Source of the DNA: Acanthaster planci
Lineage: Eukaryota > Echinodermata > Asteroidea > Valvatida > Acanthasteridae
Direction: 5' to 3'
Assembly: GCF_001949145.1 (NCBI RefSeq)
Contig: NW_019091602.1
Location: 517,559 to 562,889, forward strand
DNA length: 45,331 nucleotides
Shown here: positions 22,975 to 36,400 of the stretch, one piece after another
Numbering within the stretch: position 1 is the first letter of the stretch
How the letters are laid out: every line of letters starts with the position of its first letter
Position numbers and translations under genes: made by a program
Notes under the pieces: generated by a model
The model's input: only the letters and a program-made list of their open reading frames with translations
Told to the model about the DNA's origin: nothing
The model's database searches: none

Positions 22975-24160
22975 TAAATAATTTTGTGGGATTGCCCCGC
23001 CCGCTGTTGGTGGGTACTTCGGTGTTCGTCGACCGGCGGGCGACGGCTAGTGTCGCCGCAACAGTATCGTTCATTTAGAAAAATATCTGCTGAGGATAGT
23101 CGCAATTTTGATATTCATGTATTTCCAACATTGTGGAATTTTGTGTTATCAGAATATTCTGTCGAAAACTTGGGATGCCTCTGTTGGAATGTCTCTATTC
23201 TTTTCATAGCAATATGACAATGAACAACTCTGGGAAACGGAACTTATTCAAAACAGAGGCGTAAATTTGAAAAATGGCAACATGGAACTACATACAAAAT
23301 AATGACCAGGAAAAGTTGAAAGTACGAATAGTTCAGTGAGCTGAAATTGAGATTTTCCTTTCCACAAATTGGACAGCTCGAGAGTAAGAACCGTAGTTTT
23401 AGGTGGAACCAGAAGGCAGAATGAGGAAAGTCAATTGAAAGCACATTTCTTTACCAGTAATTTAAAAAGGTTATTGGTCCTAAAATAGTTGTTCATAGTT
23501 TTATTGAAATTTGATGCAGAATGACACAGAAAACTTTAAAAACACTTGCTAGCTTATTAGCTAGTTACCAAACCTTGGTGCTTGGACGATCAAAGAAATA
23601 TTACATTCTCCTGCTAGTATGATCTGGATTTCTGTCCTTAAGTCACAAAGCTAATGAAATAAAGTGTGTAGCTGATCAGAATTCTCGATATAAATCTGCA
23701 ATAGCTTCAAGAGCGTCTATTCTCATGTAAACCTATGAGGGGTCTGATTTGTGTTTCTGCAATGCAAAAAACCAAAGCAAACTAAACCACAGCAAAGCAA
23801 ACCAAAAACCGCTTCGGGGTGAGTTTGCGCGTTTCCCTGTACCATTCAGCAATGTGACGTCACAAACATAGCATAAAAGTCTTATGGGCCAATTTCATGG
23901 CGCTGCTTAAGAGAAAAATTTGTTTAAGCGTGAAAGAAGCTTGCTTGACAAATCAGGTTTCCAGCTGTTACGAAGTTGGAAACCCCAATAACAGATACAT
24001 AATGGGAAAGGGACGCAGATATGACATGAGGATCGGAATAAAGGAATTTGTTCAAAATAGGATTTGAATTAATTTAATGATTCAGCATTACCAATTAACA
24101 AACAAACGAAATTAAATGACATGGTTGCATAAAGAGTTATACAATTCTAAATTAAACAAA
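22975..24160. other. non-coding stretch
   Basis: No gene seen. A GC-rich patch lies at 22990-23060 and a CAAAGCAAAC-type low-complexity run at 23765-23815. Confidence 0.4.
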
Positions 24161-24545
24161 TTATAATTTGGCCATTGCAAGGGGACGTACCTCCATGAAT
24201 GGAATCCTGAGCCACCAGCCTGCCGAGAGTTCGTATCCGTTATCAGCCCGTTTCCACGATAAAGTGAGCGAGACGATGACCAGTGGGCAAGGTCTTGCAC
24301 TCGACAGGTTGCCCGTAATGGACGGGCGTGGCACTTGTGAGAACAAGAGCGTGGCAAGATGGCAGACCAAAATCAGTGGTGACGGAACCTTGCTGGTTAG
24401 GAAGGCATGATGATGTCGAGTGCCCACGCAGGGAGAAAATATCCCTGCTTGTCCACCTCCAGCAAGCTGAACTGAAAGCTCAGAATCCGCCAAGGGGCGC
24501 AAACGGCCAAAAGGGTTTCTTTTGTGGGCGGGGAAACGCAGGATC
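24161..24545 (-). other. GC-richer island with open frames, unresolved
   Basis: About 380 bases visibly richer in G+C than the surroundings, open on both strands (113 codons minus, 80 plus). The minus-strand frame ends in ATGGAG|GTACGT, a good splice donor, so a first exon on the minus strand is conceivable. The translation (ELSAGWWLRIPFME at its end) matches no domain I know. It could equally be an old transposon fragment. Confidence 0.2.
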
Positions 24546-25914
24546 TTTTTATTTATTTGGGGATCACAATTAATGGGGTAACCATTAAATTTACGATATT
24601 TTTGAAATGGTTACGTTTTTATTGTTATTTTGAAATACTTCACGTGGACTAGGTATTTTAAATTTTAATTAACAGGTATGACCTCTGGAGGATTTAAAAC
24701 GGACAAGAATATCATTGTAGAGTTCTTGATATTAAATTTTGAAGACACATTACCATCTTACTTCGGGCGTCATCAGGGTGTTGTTTTCTGTGGGCACCTT
24801 CTATTTTGATTGAGCTCAACCCGTAGGAAACGGAGTTTGAATCAAAGCTCAGCCAGCGCAGCACCTTTTTGACCCATGGAAGTAACTGTTGTTCTTTGTA
24901 TAAATCGGAACCCTGAACAGACTTCAAGAAACATTGCAAGCCGTTCTGCATTCTGCTTCTAAGTGAATTTGTAATGCATAGCACATCTGTTGAAAAAAAC
25001 ATTTTAATCGTACCCAGACAAATATAGCCATGCATTTTATGTTTTCACATTTACTTGGACTTTTACAAAGAAGCATGATGACGCAAATGGTTTAATACCA
25101 CAATTTTCAAATCCTGATTTATTCAAAAGTAATTACGTACAACTCAGAATCGTAGGGGAATTTCGCCTATTCAAATGTTCTCAGTTACTGAAAATTTGTC
25201 TCCAATATGGTTCATTGTAAAGTAACTGGCCTGTGAATATTCTAATATATAGTCTGGAAAGTTACAACTCACTAGTTTCTTATATACCCCGTTCAATTCC
25301 TCCAACCAATTTGCATTAATCACTATCTAAGGAATTCACATTCATAAATAGTTCTGAGATTTTTGGGGTGTAACAACGTCATGTGACTAACCATACCACA
25401 ATCGTCAGATCAGGGCACTCGATAGTAAGCACTAGACTTCAGTAAATGTGTTAGATTTATAAGCAATGTAGTAAAAAACGTTCCATTTGGAATCAATCAA
25501 ATCAGCAAATCTTAACTTTAAAATCTTGAACTGTTCATTGTAGGCATAATCAGAAAATTCTCACAAGGTTATATTTTTAAATTTTTAAATATCATTGTAC
25601 CCAATAACATTTCCATGCTTTGTTTTTATTTTCCCTACCCTCTCTTAAGCTCTTCTTAACTTCTTTCATATAATTATTGCAACGGTGATATCATGCATAA
25701 AATTTACAACCAAGACTCAAATGCTGTTTGCTCCTTAAATAACACAAATGAGTAAACCCTGAAAGAGTCAGGTTTTTTTGGCCCATCTCAAAGCCGGGGG
25801 TCCGCCCCCCCCCCAACTCGTCTGTGCCGTGCTCGACTTTTTTTTTGACTTGGCACGCATTTACGTAAAGACACTCCTAAATATAACAAATGTGAAGTCT
25901 TAGCTCATTTTTTA
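24546..25914. other. non-coding stretch
   Basis: AT-rich. A 107-codon minus-strand frame (24712-25035) has no motif. A poly-C/poly-T patch lies near 25800-25850. Confidence 0.4.
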
Positions 25915-26929
25915 AAAATGAATTTGCAATCTATATATTTCTTTCAAAAACTCCCAACAAAAAGTGTCATTTGGGAAAACCATTGTATTTTAGATTTGAC
26001 TCCTCGTGTATATCAACAAGTTCATGCCTATGGCGATACATACCATTTGAATACCTTACCAATCTGCCCCGAGTTTACGAACACCTTCATCAGAGAAAAA
26101 AGTAGATTAGTACGCAGTTTTCCAACCGCGTTCTTGCACACATTCGGTCTGCGTGCAAAGACCATCAAGATTAAATTCGTTGCGTGTAATCAGCTTGCCA
26201 GCCAATGCGTTGAGTTCATACCAAAGGACTGTGAATTTCATTTAATAACAAGCCCTTTTTCGTCCCCGCTCGGAGCTGATACATTAAATAGTTGTTTCCC
26301 TTTCAAGATATTATCTCTTATGCAATTATGTCAAAGTACCGTCCTGCATGTCAATTATTTACAACACAGTTAACTTCACAAACAATTCGTAAAGCCAGGC
26401 TCAGTAAGAATTAACACTAAAGCTGTTCTTTGATTTCAGAATCTAATACGAAGCGATCAACTTTCAGTCGACAGATTCCATGAATCTGACTTGCATTTTT
26501 AAAGTGTGCTTAATTTTAATACTGCATCGTTAGAGGCAGAATACTCTGTGAGGCAAAATATCCCCACAACGTCAGAAGTATCGGACTAACACATTCGAAG
26601 GTTTGCCTACACGGGCGGCGTTCACACGACCACAATTTGAGTGCAATATAGTTGATTGCAAAGAGTTATGAATTTGTATATTAGAAAGTTTATTACTGAA
26701 CTTCTTATCCACCAAACAGCGGAAATGTTAATCCGTAACACTTATATGGATTGAAGAAAAGGTACACCATATCAACATTCAATTTTATTTACCAATTCTA
26801 TCCTTGACTATTCAGAATATAGTTAATTAATTTTAAAGCCGCGTGCACATATTTTTTTTCATTTTTGTTTGATTTTGTGTTTAGCTTCGTCATGAAAGAG
26901 GCATAGACAATAACTGCAATGTACACTCT

Positions 26930-27045
26930 TAAAAGTCCTGGGTCAGATTGACTCAGAGTTGATGAGTCCCATTCGGCATGACCCTTTTCCGTCAAATATG
27001 ACCCAGAAAGATTCAAATATGACCCTTTTGACAATTTAAATGCCG
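26930..27045. mobile_element. insertion absent from the paralogous copy
   Basis: Compared with 7730-7770, this copy carries about 110 extra bases between TGTACACTC and AATTTAAATGCCG. They contain GGGTCATATTTGA-type words repeated two or three times and partly inverted ends (CTTAAAAGTCCTGGGTCA against TTGTCAAAAGGGTCATA). It is probably a tiny non-autonomous element inserted after the segmental duplication. Confidence 0.5.
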
Positions 27046-27207
27046 AAAAATATATTCTGATCATTTTACTGTGCATGGTCACGTGTTCGGAAGTGAATAA
27101 TTTGTATTCCACTTTTGTCACGAATTTCAGGAAATTGGAATTAAGAATTACACGTCTTTGCTTTGTTTCTATTGGTTTCTATTGTGGGTTTCCAATCACT
27201 TTTGATA

Positions 27208-27458
27208 TTAAAACCGACGTAGCTTCATTTCGCATTTGACTATTCGATGGCCTTCCCATCCAACCCACATTATACCTTGATCATCTGGACCTTGTTGATA
27301 TTCCCCATTAAGGCCATTCGATGCATCAGAGTTACCATTGCATGTTCCGAGCCACCAGCCCCCGTTCAGCTCAGCTGCACAATTAACATTGGTATCCTCA
27401 TCATTGTCCATATCGTAGGTAGAGAAGTTTCGCATGTTGAGATAAGGAGGGACTGGAT
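27208..27458 (-). CDS. exon 8: FReD2, C-terminal part and stop
   Basis: 251 nt ending in TAA. Acceptor TCTGCATTAG. Encodes NFSTYDMDNDEDTNVNCA, NGGWWLGTC, NGLNGEY and EMKLRRF at the end. Unlike exon 5 it has a true stop and no donor. It has a close paralogue on the plus strand at 7284-7534. Confidence 0.85.
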
Positions 27459-30400
27459 CTAATGCAGACGTTAGAAAGAAAACGGACAAGATGTTCAACA
27501 TTCCGTTCTTACTGATTTGACAATGAGGATGGCATAGAAAAGAAATCAAGAAAAATGAGAAAGAGTAGACAGACATTTCCGTGTAAATGAGCTTCGCAAA
27601 TTTCTTGGGGGCCAATGGCGCCACCAAAACATGTCAAAGGGCTGACTTTGGGTGAAGGTTTCAAAATTAAGTATCATGGATATTTTCCTTAACTTTTGAG
27701 GAAATGTATTACATCCTGAAGTTTTCAAGCCGCAAGAACAAAAATTAACAAAAAAAAAAAGAGTTGGAGTTGTCTTGGTTGTTAATGCATAAACCTAGAC
27801 TAGTTAGTTTCAATGTGGTGTGCTGCATATGTCCAGACTACTACATCATACCAAACTGAAATGATCCACCATGAGTCAAAGTGTATTTGTTGCCGCTGAT
27901 GCCGAAGTCCATGGCCTGTAAGGTATGATACTCTCCCTGATCATCCTTTAGGTCTACTCGTAGTGACCATCTATTCTCTGCTGTTAGATGAAGAAGTATC
28001 TCATTTCCCAGCCAGAACTCCCCCGTCATTTCGCCGAATCCGTCCTGGTACTCGCTCCAATAACGAGTGAAATTTACCGACCCATCAAATCGCTTCTGGA
28101 ACACCTACAACGAACCAAAGAATTTTACTTCTCTATTACTGTTGAATGAATTAAAAGAGAACTTTGTCATACGTTAAAAAATGTGTAATAGGTATATGCA
28201 AAGGAGTAAAGTTTAATAACCTGTGTTTTCTTTTTTTAAACCCTCAAGCTAAAGTTACGTCCCGACCAAACACAATCTGTCTCAACTGTAGCGTATCCAA
28301 GCTGCTTTTGGTGTGCGTGTTTGTTTCTGCATTCAATTGGGGACCCTGAACAATAGAGGTCCCCGATTGACAGAGGGTCCCCGATTAACAATTGTGTGCA
28401 AAACATATGGGTGGTCTTCTAAAAAAGTTAAAGTACAAACAAAAGAGGAACAATAGGGGGTCCTCAGTTGCAGGCAAATACACACTTGTGTGTGTGTGTG
28501 TGGGGGGGGGTTAAAAGCGAATGCCGCTTCGGGCTTTTTGACATTATGCTGGGGGAGAAAAAGCATCAAAAGCCATATTCACGGTCCGGAAATCCTAACT
28601 TGTACGTTAAGGTGGTTTCTTTGGGTTTTGGTGATAATATTTCAAGCATAAATATTACGATCAAATTCGATAAATATTAAAATGAAAAACAAAATCGTCG
28701 GGGGAAAGTCTCCCCCGTCTCTCCGCCTCCCCCCCCCCACATGCCACTGTGACCCAACAACCAAAAAAGCTGAACACGAAACTTACCGGGTCTATTAAAA
28801 ATATCGGACTCGAAAACAGTTTTGTGCGCATCAAGTTGTGTATCAACTATCCCTCGTTGAATGAAATCTTTTGGAGATTCCTCATGATGAGTTTATCTTT
28901 AATATCTCTCATAATCGCTCATGTAAGTTAACAAGTGGGAAATGGGCCATGTTTAACTAGCATGACGGATGACTTAGGGGCTGCAGTAGAAATGGAATGA
29001 AAGATGCCATACATTCACTGCTTGCCAACTGTAAATACGCTTGCATAAACGTAGTCATATTGACCAAAGGATAGATTTAAACAGGCTAGTCATATTGACC
29101 AAAGGAACACGTTATCCAAAGATCTGTTTGAAACGCCCTGAAGTGCACACCAATTTCCAGGAGCTGGAATGTGTTCCGATTCACCAGACAACTACAACAT
29201 GTTTGCTTAATCGAATCTGGCAATGCACCCAACGGGAAATATTCTAATAGGACAGCTGTTTAACATTCTCAACAATCATGCTCAGTCAATGCACCTACAA
29301 TACTGACTAATAAATACAGTCGGTCTGACTACCCTTTGATTTTTAGTCCAAAACGGAGATAATTCGTCCGAAATGCATGATTGGCCTAGAGTAACCAGTT
29401 TGACTATTTTCCACCCAAATGACTAACTTATATTTACGGTGTAGAGTAATTTTAATCAAGAAGTATCAATTCTTTGTAGAGAAATCCACTTTTTACCTTC
29501 CGTCAATTTGGTCAAACAAAGTTTACTTACGATCCAGCCTCCGTATTGGGTATCCATATCACAGTATACCTCTACACCGCCAGGGTACTTCGACGGGTAG
29601 ATGGTGTACACGCCACTCGTGGTGATATCAAAATCGTCATGTAGGAATCTGCAATCTGAGGGGAAACTGTGTCTTTAATGGACATTTAAATGCAAACAAA
29701 CATTAATGTTTTTAAAACTGTGTCTTCATTGGACATTTTGGATACATGGAAATAGAACTTATACTATTTATTAACGTACGAAAGGTTAACGTATAATGCT
29801 CTAAGAATAATGATATTGCTGAAAACTCTACATGCATTTCATTGCTCTGACTTCTACTGTCCATTGTACATGATAAAGTTTGTGATTAAGTCACTATTTG
29901 AGTTCGCTGGTCTTCAACTTTATACAAGGTGCGCTTTATTCATCAAGTCAAGCCACAAGTCCATTTTTGAAAATCCACCCCAAGTCACGAGTCATTTGGT
30001 CCAGTCACAAGTCATTTGATCACAAATCAAGTCACGTCAAGTCCAAACACAGCCAAGTCACAGGTCATTTTGTCCGAGGCCAAATCAAGTCACGTGATGT
30101 GTGATTTCGAGCCTCTCCCAGTTGGAGCTTTCTGACCATTTCCCAGATGCATTCATTAAAAACTGCTCTGCTCACAACTACAAATTATGAAACATCAATT
30201 TTCAAAGAAAAAGCTGTAAAATGTAAAATTGAGATTCTCATAGTGCAGTCAATAAAAATATAAATTCAAGGCAGAGCTACTTATTTTACTATGGTAGCTT
30301 GTCGATATGTCGGTTCAAGTTTATTCATCAATAACACCAATACACATACAGCACAATTTGCTTTCTACTGGACTGGTGGGCTCATCAAGGAGGGGAAAAT

Positions 30401-33400
30401 CGAACACTGTATAGAGGGTATGGGTAACACAACAAGGACGTAGGCTGGTGTCGCCCCGTGGGTGCGATTTTCAAGAAAGCTGAGCTCCAACTTCCAACAT
30501 TTAAACGAGGAAGGTTAGTATGGTACACACCAGTCATAATACGCACAAAACACCACTCGCTCTGAGCTCCCTACTGTACGCAGTGACCTAGGCCGCATCC
30601 AAATTCCTGGCTACGGCTGCTGACGTGGTCCGGTCGGTCGTATGTACGCTTTCAAATATCGAGTATGTTGACCGTGTCCGGATTTTCCCGTGTTAAGTAT
30701 TGGGAGTGGACTAATCATACGGACTAATGCGGGAGCGTGCCGTCCTATCCTACCCTCCTCTCGCGATATTTTTTTCCTTTAGTTTGGCACTTGAATCCGA
30801 GCATTACCGTATTTCTCTACAGCATGGATATATCCAGCAAGAAATGAGACCAAGGGGTGCCCCCTCCAACATGTCCAATCGCTATACCACACTGTACAGT
30901 ATTGTCACCTTACACCCCTCCCATGTCTGAAAAGAATTCCTCAGATTCCTGTGAAACAATGACCAACACAAAGCAGGGGGCTCTGTTCGTCTCATATCCT
31001 GCTTCATACGAGCGGTGATCAGTCTTGCAGACAGACCAATAAGGCGTGTTATTAATACAGAATAGAGCATTGCAACAACATCCAAACAAAAAGCTGAGGC
31101 GCTAATACGGTAAGTAGGCAATCTATGTGAGTCTTTACAGTAGAAGACGACCGTGACACCCCTGATATTAAATTAATGCAAGCAATATTTCTGAAATCAC
31201 TGAAAAATTGCCCAGGTTAACTTTAACCTAAGGAAGGGTCAAAACTGCAACTACCCAAATAAGGAGCTAAGTTAACCCAATTTTGGGGTAAGAATTACCT
31301 TTGGTTTCATTTGTCACCCACAAAGTGAGTGGATATTACCCATTGTTTGGTTAAAAGAAACCAGAAATTAACATCAATCACCCAAACTGGATTAAAAAAA
31401 TCTAAACCATTGGGGAGTTGCAGTTTTCACCCTCCCTTGGGTTAAAATTTAACCCAGGCATTTTTCTCAGTGTGTCAACAGTTAAGTTACTACAGAGGGG
31501 GTTGAAAAACTTCTATGTCATTTGGATCCACAAAAACAATACATCACCTCGTATCCTCAAGCTATGTGCTGCAAGCTTAACACCCACACTCAAAACAGTA
31601 TTTCAAAAATCGCTTGATACTGGTACTCTGCCTTCAGACTGGTATTATGCAAATGTTGTTCCACTATTCAAGTCTGGTGACAGGTCTGCGACGTCCAATT
31701 ATTGTCTCATCTCGCTCACGTTGGTCGTTTACAAAGTATTGGAACAGATGATATGTCACATCATCATGGATTTTTGGGAAACACATCAAGTACTACGAGA
31801 TCACCAACACGGGTTGCGCAAAGGTATATCATGTATCATGTGAGACACAACTTGCTACGACAACCGAGGACCTTGCTGCGGTACTAGTTCAGGAAGACCA
31901 AGTCGATTGTGTTTAGATTTCAGTAGGGCATTTGACAAGGTCCAACACCAATGATTGCTAGCCAAACTTCGTCACAGTGGTCTGCCAGATTCATTGATTT
32001 CATGGATGAGAGGTTTTCGCACTAAAAGATCTCAGCAAGTCATTATAGATGGGGATTCTTCAGAGAAGGTTCCTGTTTTATCCGGTGTACCCAAAGTGTA
32101 GTCTTAGGTCCAGCAGTGTTTCTTCTGTATACAAACGACCTTCCACAAACCATTAAACCTACAGTAAGGCTACTCGCTGATGACTGCATTATGTACAGAA
32201 AGATTGCTTCTGCAGAAGATTCAGTTATCCTTCTAAAGGATATTGACTCACTCCGTGTTTGGCAAAAGCAATGGCTGATGCAATTTAATAATAAGTGCGC
32301 TGTTATGCTAATCACCCATAAGAAAAGGCCCCTCATGAACATATATAAGATAAGAGATTCTCAGCATAGGCACACGCACCGGGGAGTTTATTTAAACAGA
32401 AAGCTCACCTGGAACAACCATAATGCCAAAGTTGGCACCAAAGCCAACTACACCTTAGGTTTCCTTCGACGGGATTTTTATTACTGCAACCTGGAAGTCA
32501 AATCCATGGTATACAAGACCCTCATTAGACCACAATTCAACCATCATGCAGCTCAACCATCCGGAATGCACACCAGCATATCTACATCGACACCCTTGAA
32601 ATTGTCTAAAACCAGTCTGCCAGATTGGTGAAAAGGAATTTCAGCCGAAATAGTAGTGTTTCATGAATGGTTAATGATCTTGCATGGAAAAGACTGAAGG
32701 AAAGAAGGCTTAGTGCCCGTCTGATCCTCCCGTATAAAGCACACCATCAACTTACACCCATTAAAGTCAATACGTTGTACATCAATTCTAGCCCAAGAAG
32801 ACACAATAGACACAACACCGGCCTATCTTTTTTACGCCCCCAAACAATAAGGACTGCCACAAATTCTCCTTTCTACCTAGAAGCACAGATCACTGGAACA
32901 CTCTCCCATAGACTTTAGGACCTCGCCAACTTTGAACAACCTAACTGCTGCATTTACCACGTCTACGCACCGTGCGGGATATCCTGTAAAGGAGATTTAC
33001 AGTATAACACAGTTTTAGACTGCCGTTCGGTTAATATGAACGCCCTAAGCGGAAATGTCTTCTGCTGGCAGGGTGTGCGAGGGGTGCTGATTTATCAACC
33101 TTGAACAGAAACACCCCATAACTTAAAATGAGTCGTGTTTGTGAATTTCATAGTCGTTTGTGAACTAAAGGATCGTCCATCGCTAAGAAAACTGTGCCCT
33201 CTCTTGATGGTCCCACAACTAGTATGACTTACCTCCAACATGGAAGCGACGCAGCTTCATTTCACTACTCCTAGCTATTACAAGGTTGTCCCCATCAAAC
33301 CAGCCAAAAGTACGGTGAACCTTGCTCGAAGCATTTTCAGGGAGTACATACTCGCCATTCAGATTGCTCAAAGAATTGTGCAAAGAACCACACTGGCCGA

Positions 33401-36400
33401 ACCACCAACCTCCCCTCGCTAGAGCAGCACAGTTGAGTTGGTCTTCACCGTCGTTGTCTCTATCGTAGGTGGAGAACGGGCTTGGTGTCTGGCTTGATGG
33501 TAAGGGGGATCTCCCTGCATAGACCAGCAGACAATGGAACAAGTATTTTTCTCCACTAACGAATGGAAATTCAATGACAATCAAGGCCATGACTCCATAT
33601 TCCTCTGAACACCAGGCCTTCTCTAAACATTTTAGGCTGGTTTTTTTTTGGGGGGGGGGTACCCTGGTTGACCCCCTTGGATCCGCCCTCAATGTTGAGA
33701 ACAGAAGCAGAGTCTCGACTGCTGTTTATGAAGAGCTACTCAACGAGAAGAGAACACACTTCAAATGATCTGTGACAAGCAAATCTGAAAAAAAGAGTTC
33801 GAATAGAGCTCATACCTCTACATTCCTCAAAGATTCAAATTAGAAAATGCATCATATACAGTAATCTCCATCTTAGTCGACAATGGCCCATGCTTCGGAG
33901 AAAATTGTCTTCGGTAAAATTTCAAAGGAATTTTTGAGTCCGATACCACTGTAATCAACCGTACCTGTTGATCCCTCAACCTTGAGGGTGTAGCTGTCAC
34001 CCTCGACACGGAATGGCCATCGGTACCTGGTAGGCTTTTTCCCGTAGAAGTAATCGTCAAACGTCAAATCAATCTGTAGTAGCCATTTATTTTCCGAGGT
34101 CAATTGACGAAGTTTCTCGTTTCCCAGCCAGAACTCGCCCGTCAGGTTGCCGAATCCGTCCCTGTACTCGATCCAGTTGCGAGTGAAATTCACCGACCCG
34201 TCAAGCCGCCTCTGAAACACCTGGAACGAAAGAGCCTTTTCGGTGTTAACTGGACGCTTGTGAAAATTGACCTTCGTAACAGGTAACTGAAGTAAATTTC
34301 CCATAAATACACATTCTCCTGAGGGTGAAATTTAAGTTGGTTGTCTTTTTATTTGTAAAATATGTTTTACCAAATCTGGATCATGTATTGCCAGGAGCGA
34401 TAACATCAACGCAACCTTTGAAAATCAAAGTTGACGTGAGTCGTTTTGATCATGAAATGTCAGTTCTGTAAAGGGATGTCGTCATTACTCTCGTCAAATT
34501 GGTGAAACAAACTCACTATCCAGCCTCCGTATTGGGCATCCATGTCACAGTAGACCTCTAGGCCGTTAGGGTACTTCGATGGGTAGATGGTGTACACGTC
34601 ACTCACGGTTACACCAGCATTATACCAGGAAAGACAATCTCGGGGAAAAAAAATGTCTTAAATGGAAAATTGGGATGCACCGGTAAAGTATAATTGTCAA
34701 CTTACGTGTTAAAGGTGAAAAAAGGTAATCCAACTTTAAGGGGTTCATAGCTAGATGGCATCTCATATAGCATTTTGAGGACCACAGCAATAAAATTGAA
34801 GATAAGCACTTTCAAATGACACCTTTCTTGCCTAATCATGTGATTGCATAAGTTAACACCAATGGATTGAAAAAAAGGCACCAAAACTGCATTGGTTCCC
34901 TTATAAAGCCTCGTTGTATTTCACTTCACCAACTGCCACACCTTGACTGTGAATAATCTTTTGCCTGGTTAAGCAATGGCGTTTATTCAAAAGGCCTGGC
35001 ATGTCAATTCTGGTCATCAAACAAGCCTGGTATCATGAAAGTGAACCAATCGCATTTTGCACCCTAAATTCTGGGTGATGCTGCTCAATCAAGCAAGGCC
35101 ATGGGCAAGAAACCTTTGTGTCATTTTAACGGATATAATCCCTACTTTAAAGTGATACCATGATCCTTACTGAAAGCTATATACATTAGTATGGTCGTAT
35201 TTACCCCTTAAAGTTGGATTACCGTTTTTGAAATACCCTGTACAACAGACGCTGGATCACTGATGAGCGTCTATATAATTATAAGATGAAGACTGGCCAT
35301 TAATTATGCAAGACAACACAGAACTAGTCCTTGGATGACCGATCAACTACCGTGTATTACACTGTTGGCTGGAAAACACGGCACATGCAAGAAACTGGGC
35401 GGTCGAGTTGGGCTTCCTCTATTGTTTCCGCAGGATTTTCAGCGTTGTTCACGTGACATAAATAAAGCCATGTAAGCTTAATTTGTTTGGTGTCTGACTG
35501 AGTCTCCTTGTGCACCACGTATGTGTATGCCCCATAGAGACAACGTTCACTACAAGCACGTATTAAAGCTAACTCAATTTTAAGCAGACAACAGTTTTCC
35601 CTGCGAACAGACGACGTTAGTCATGCAGGTATTTTCAAAGGCTAACCTTGTAAAATATCGAAGTGTAGCAGCACAAATAGTTTTCGGGAGCATCTTAACA
35701 CAACACAGAGAACAATACATAATGTTTCCTCCATTCGTAAGATTTTAAAGTGACGAAGAATATCAGAACAGTATATAAAGTGACTTTTCATATCTTTTCT
35801 ACAAACGAAAGAAATGAAATTGCAAATTCTGCTCTGTTTTCATCATCTTATTTGTAATAGAAAATAAATTTTCTGAGACAAAACTCTAGCGCCAAATCAA
35901 AGGCTCCCCCCCAATGCATTGATTTCACCCATTTATTTATAATCCATCTGATAGATTTTTAGTTAGGCCATTTTTAACCGTTACAACAATGCAAGAAAAT
36001 TTTAAAGCCATTTTTGTATCTGTTCCTATGACCAAAATGGCATACCCAAAACTAAGCTGATGCTGATGATTTTCTGTTTGACTATAGTGACTTTGTCTCG
36101 TAGAATCGTTAAATTAGAGATATTTCCTGTTCATCACTTCCGCTGCTATATCATGCATACTGACGCGACGTCGAACTTGCTTCGTCCGCCTTAGCACATA
36201 TGCGTGATACATGTCACTGGTACATAATGCAAACGTGTGACCCATGAATCGTCGTTTCAAGAATGTTACTCAAAAGTCTGCCATTACAAGAGTATGGTGC
36301 AAGGGTATCATCTTTTTGTCAAAAGTGTGAGAAGGCGGTAACTCCTGACTGTGAGAATTAAGTTTTATTTGGATAAAAAGTAATTATACATTAGATATGT

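Larger units (their letters stand above)
25915..27760. repeat. source region of the rearranged 6.3-8.4 kb copy
   Basis: This is one continuous segment here, spanning 3' flank, last FReD exon and part of the preceding intron. At 6330-8370 it reappears split into a directly oriented left part and an inverted right part that overlap. The contiguous arrangement next to a full gene suggests this is the ancestral state. Confidence 0.65.

Noticed and set aside
25918-26373. 151-codon plus-strand open frame
   Set aside because: The frame is not kept in the paralogous segment at 6330-6600, where indels break it, and no domain is visible. It is probably chance in 3' flanking DNA.
33873-33964. extension of FReD1 exon 4 to the stop at 33873
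   Set aside because: The FReD would then lack its C-terminal third. The ACAG|GTACGG donor in phase 1 fits the next exon (33514) and the corresponding boundary in FReD2.
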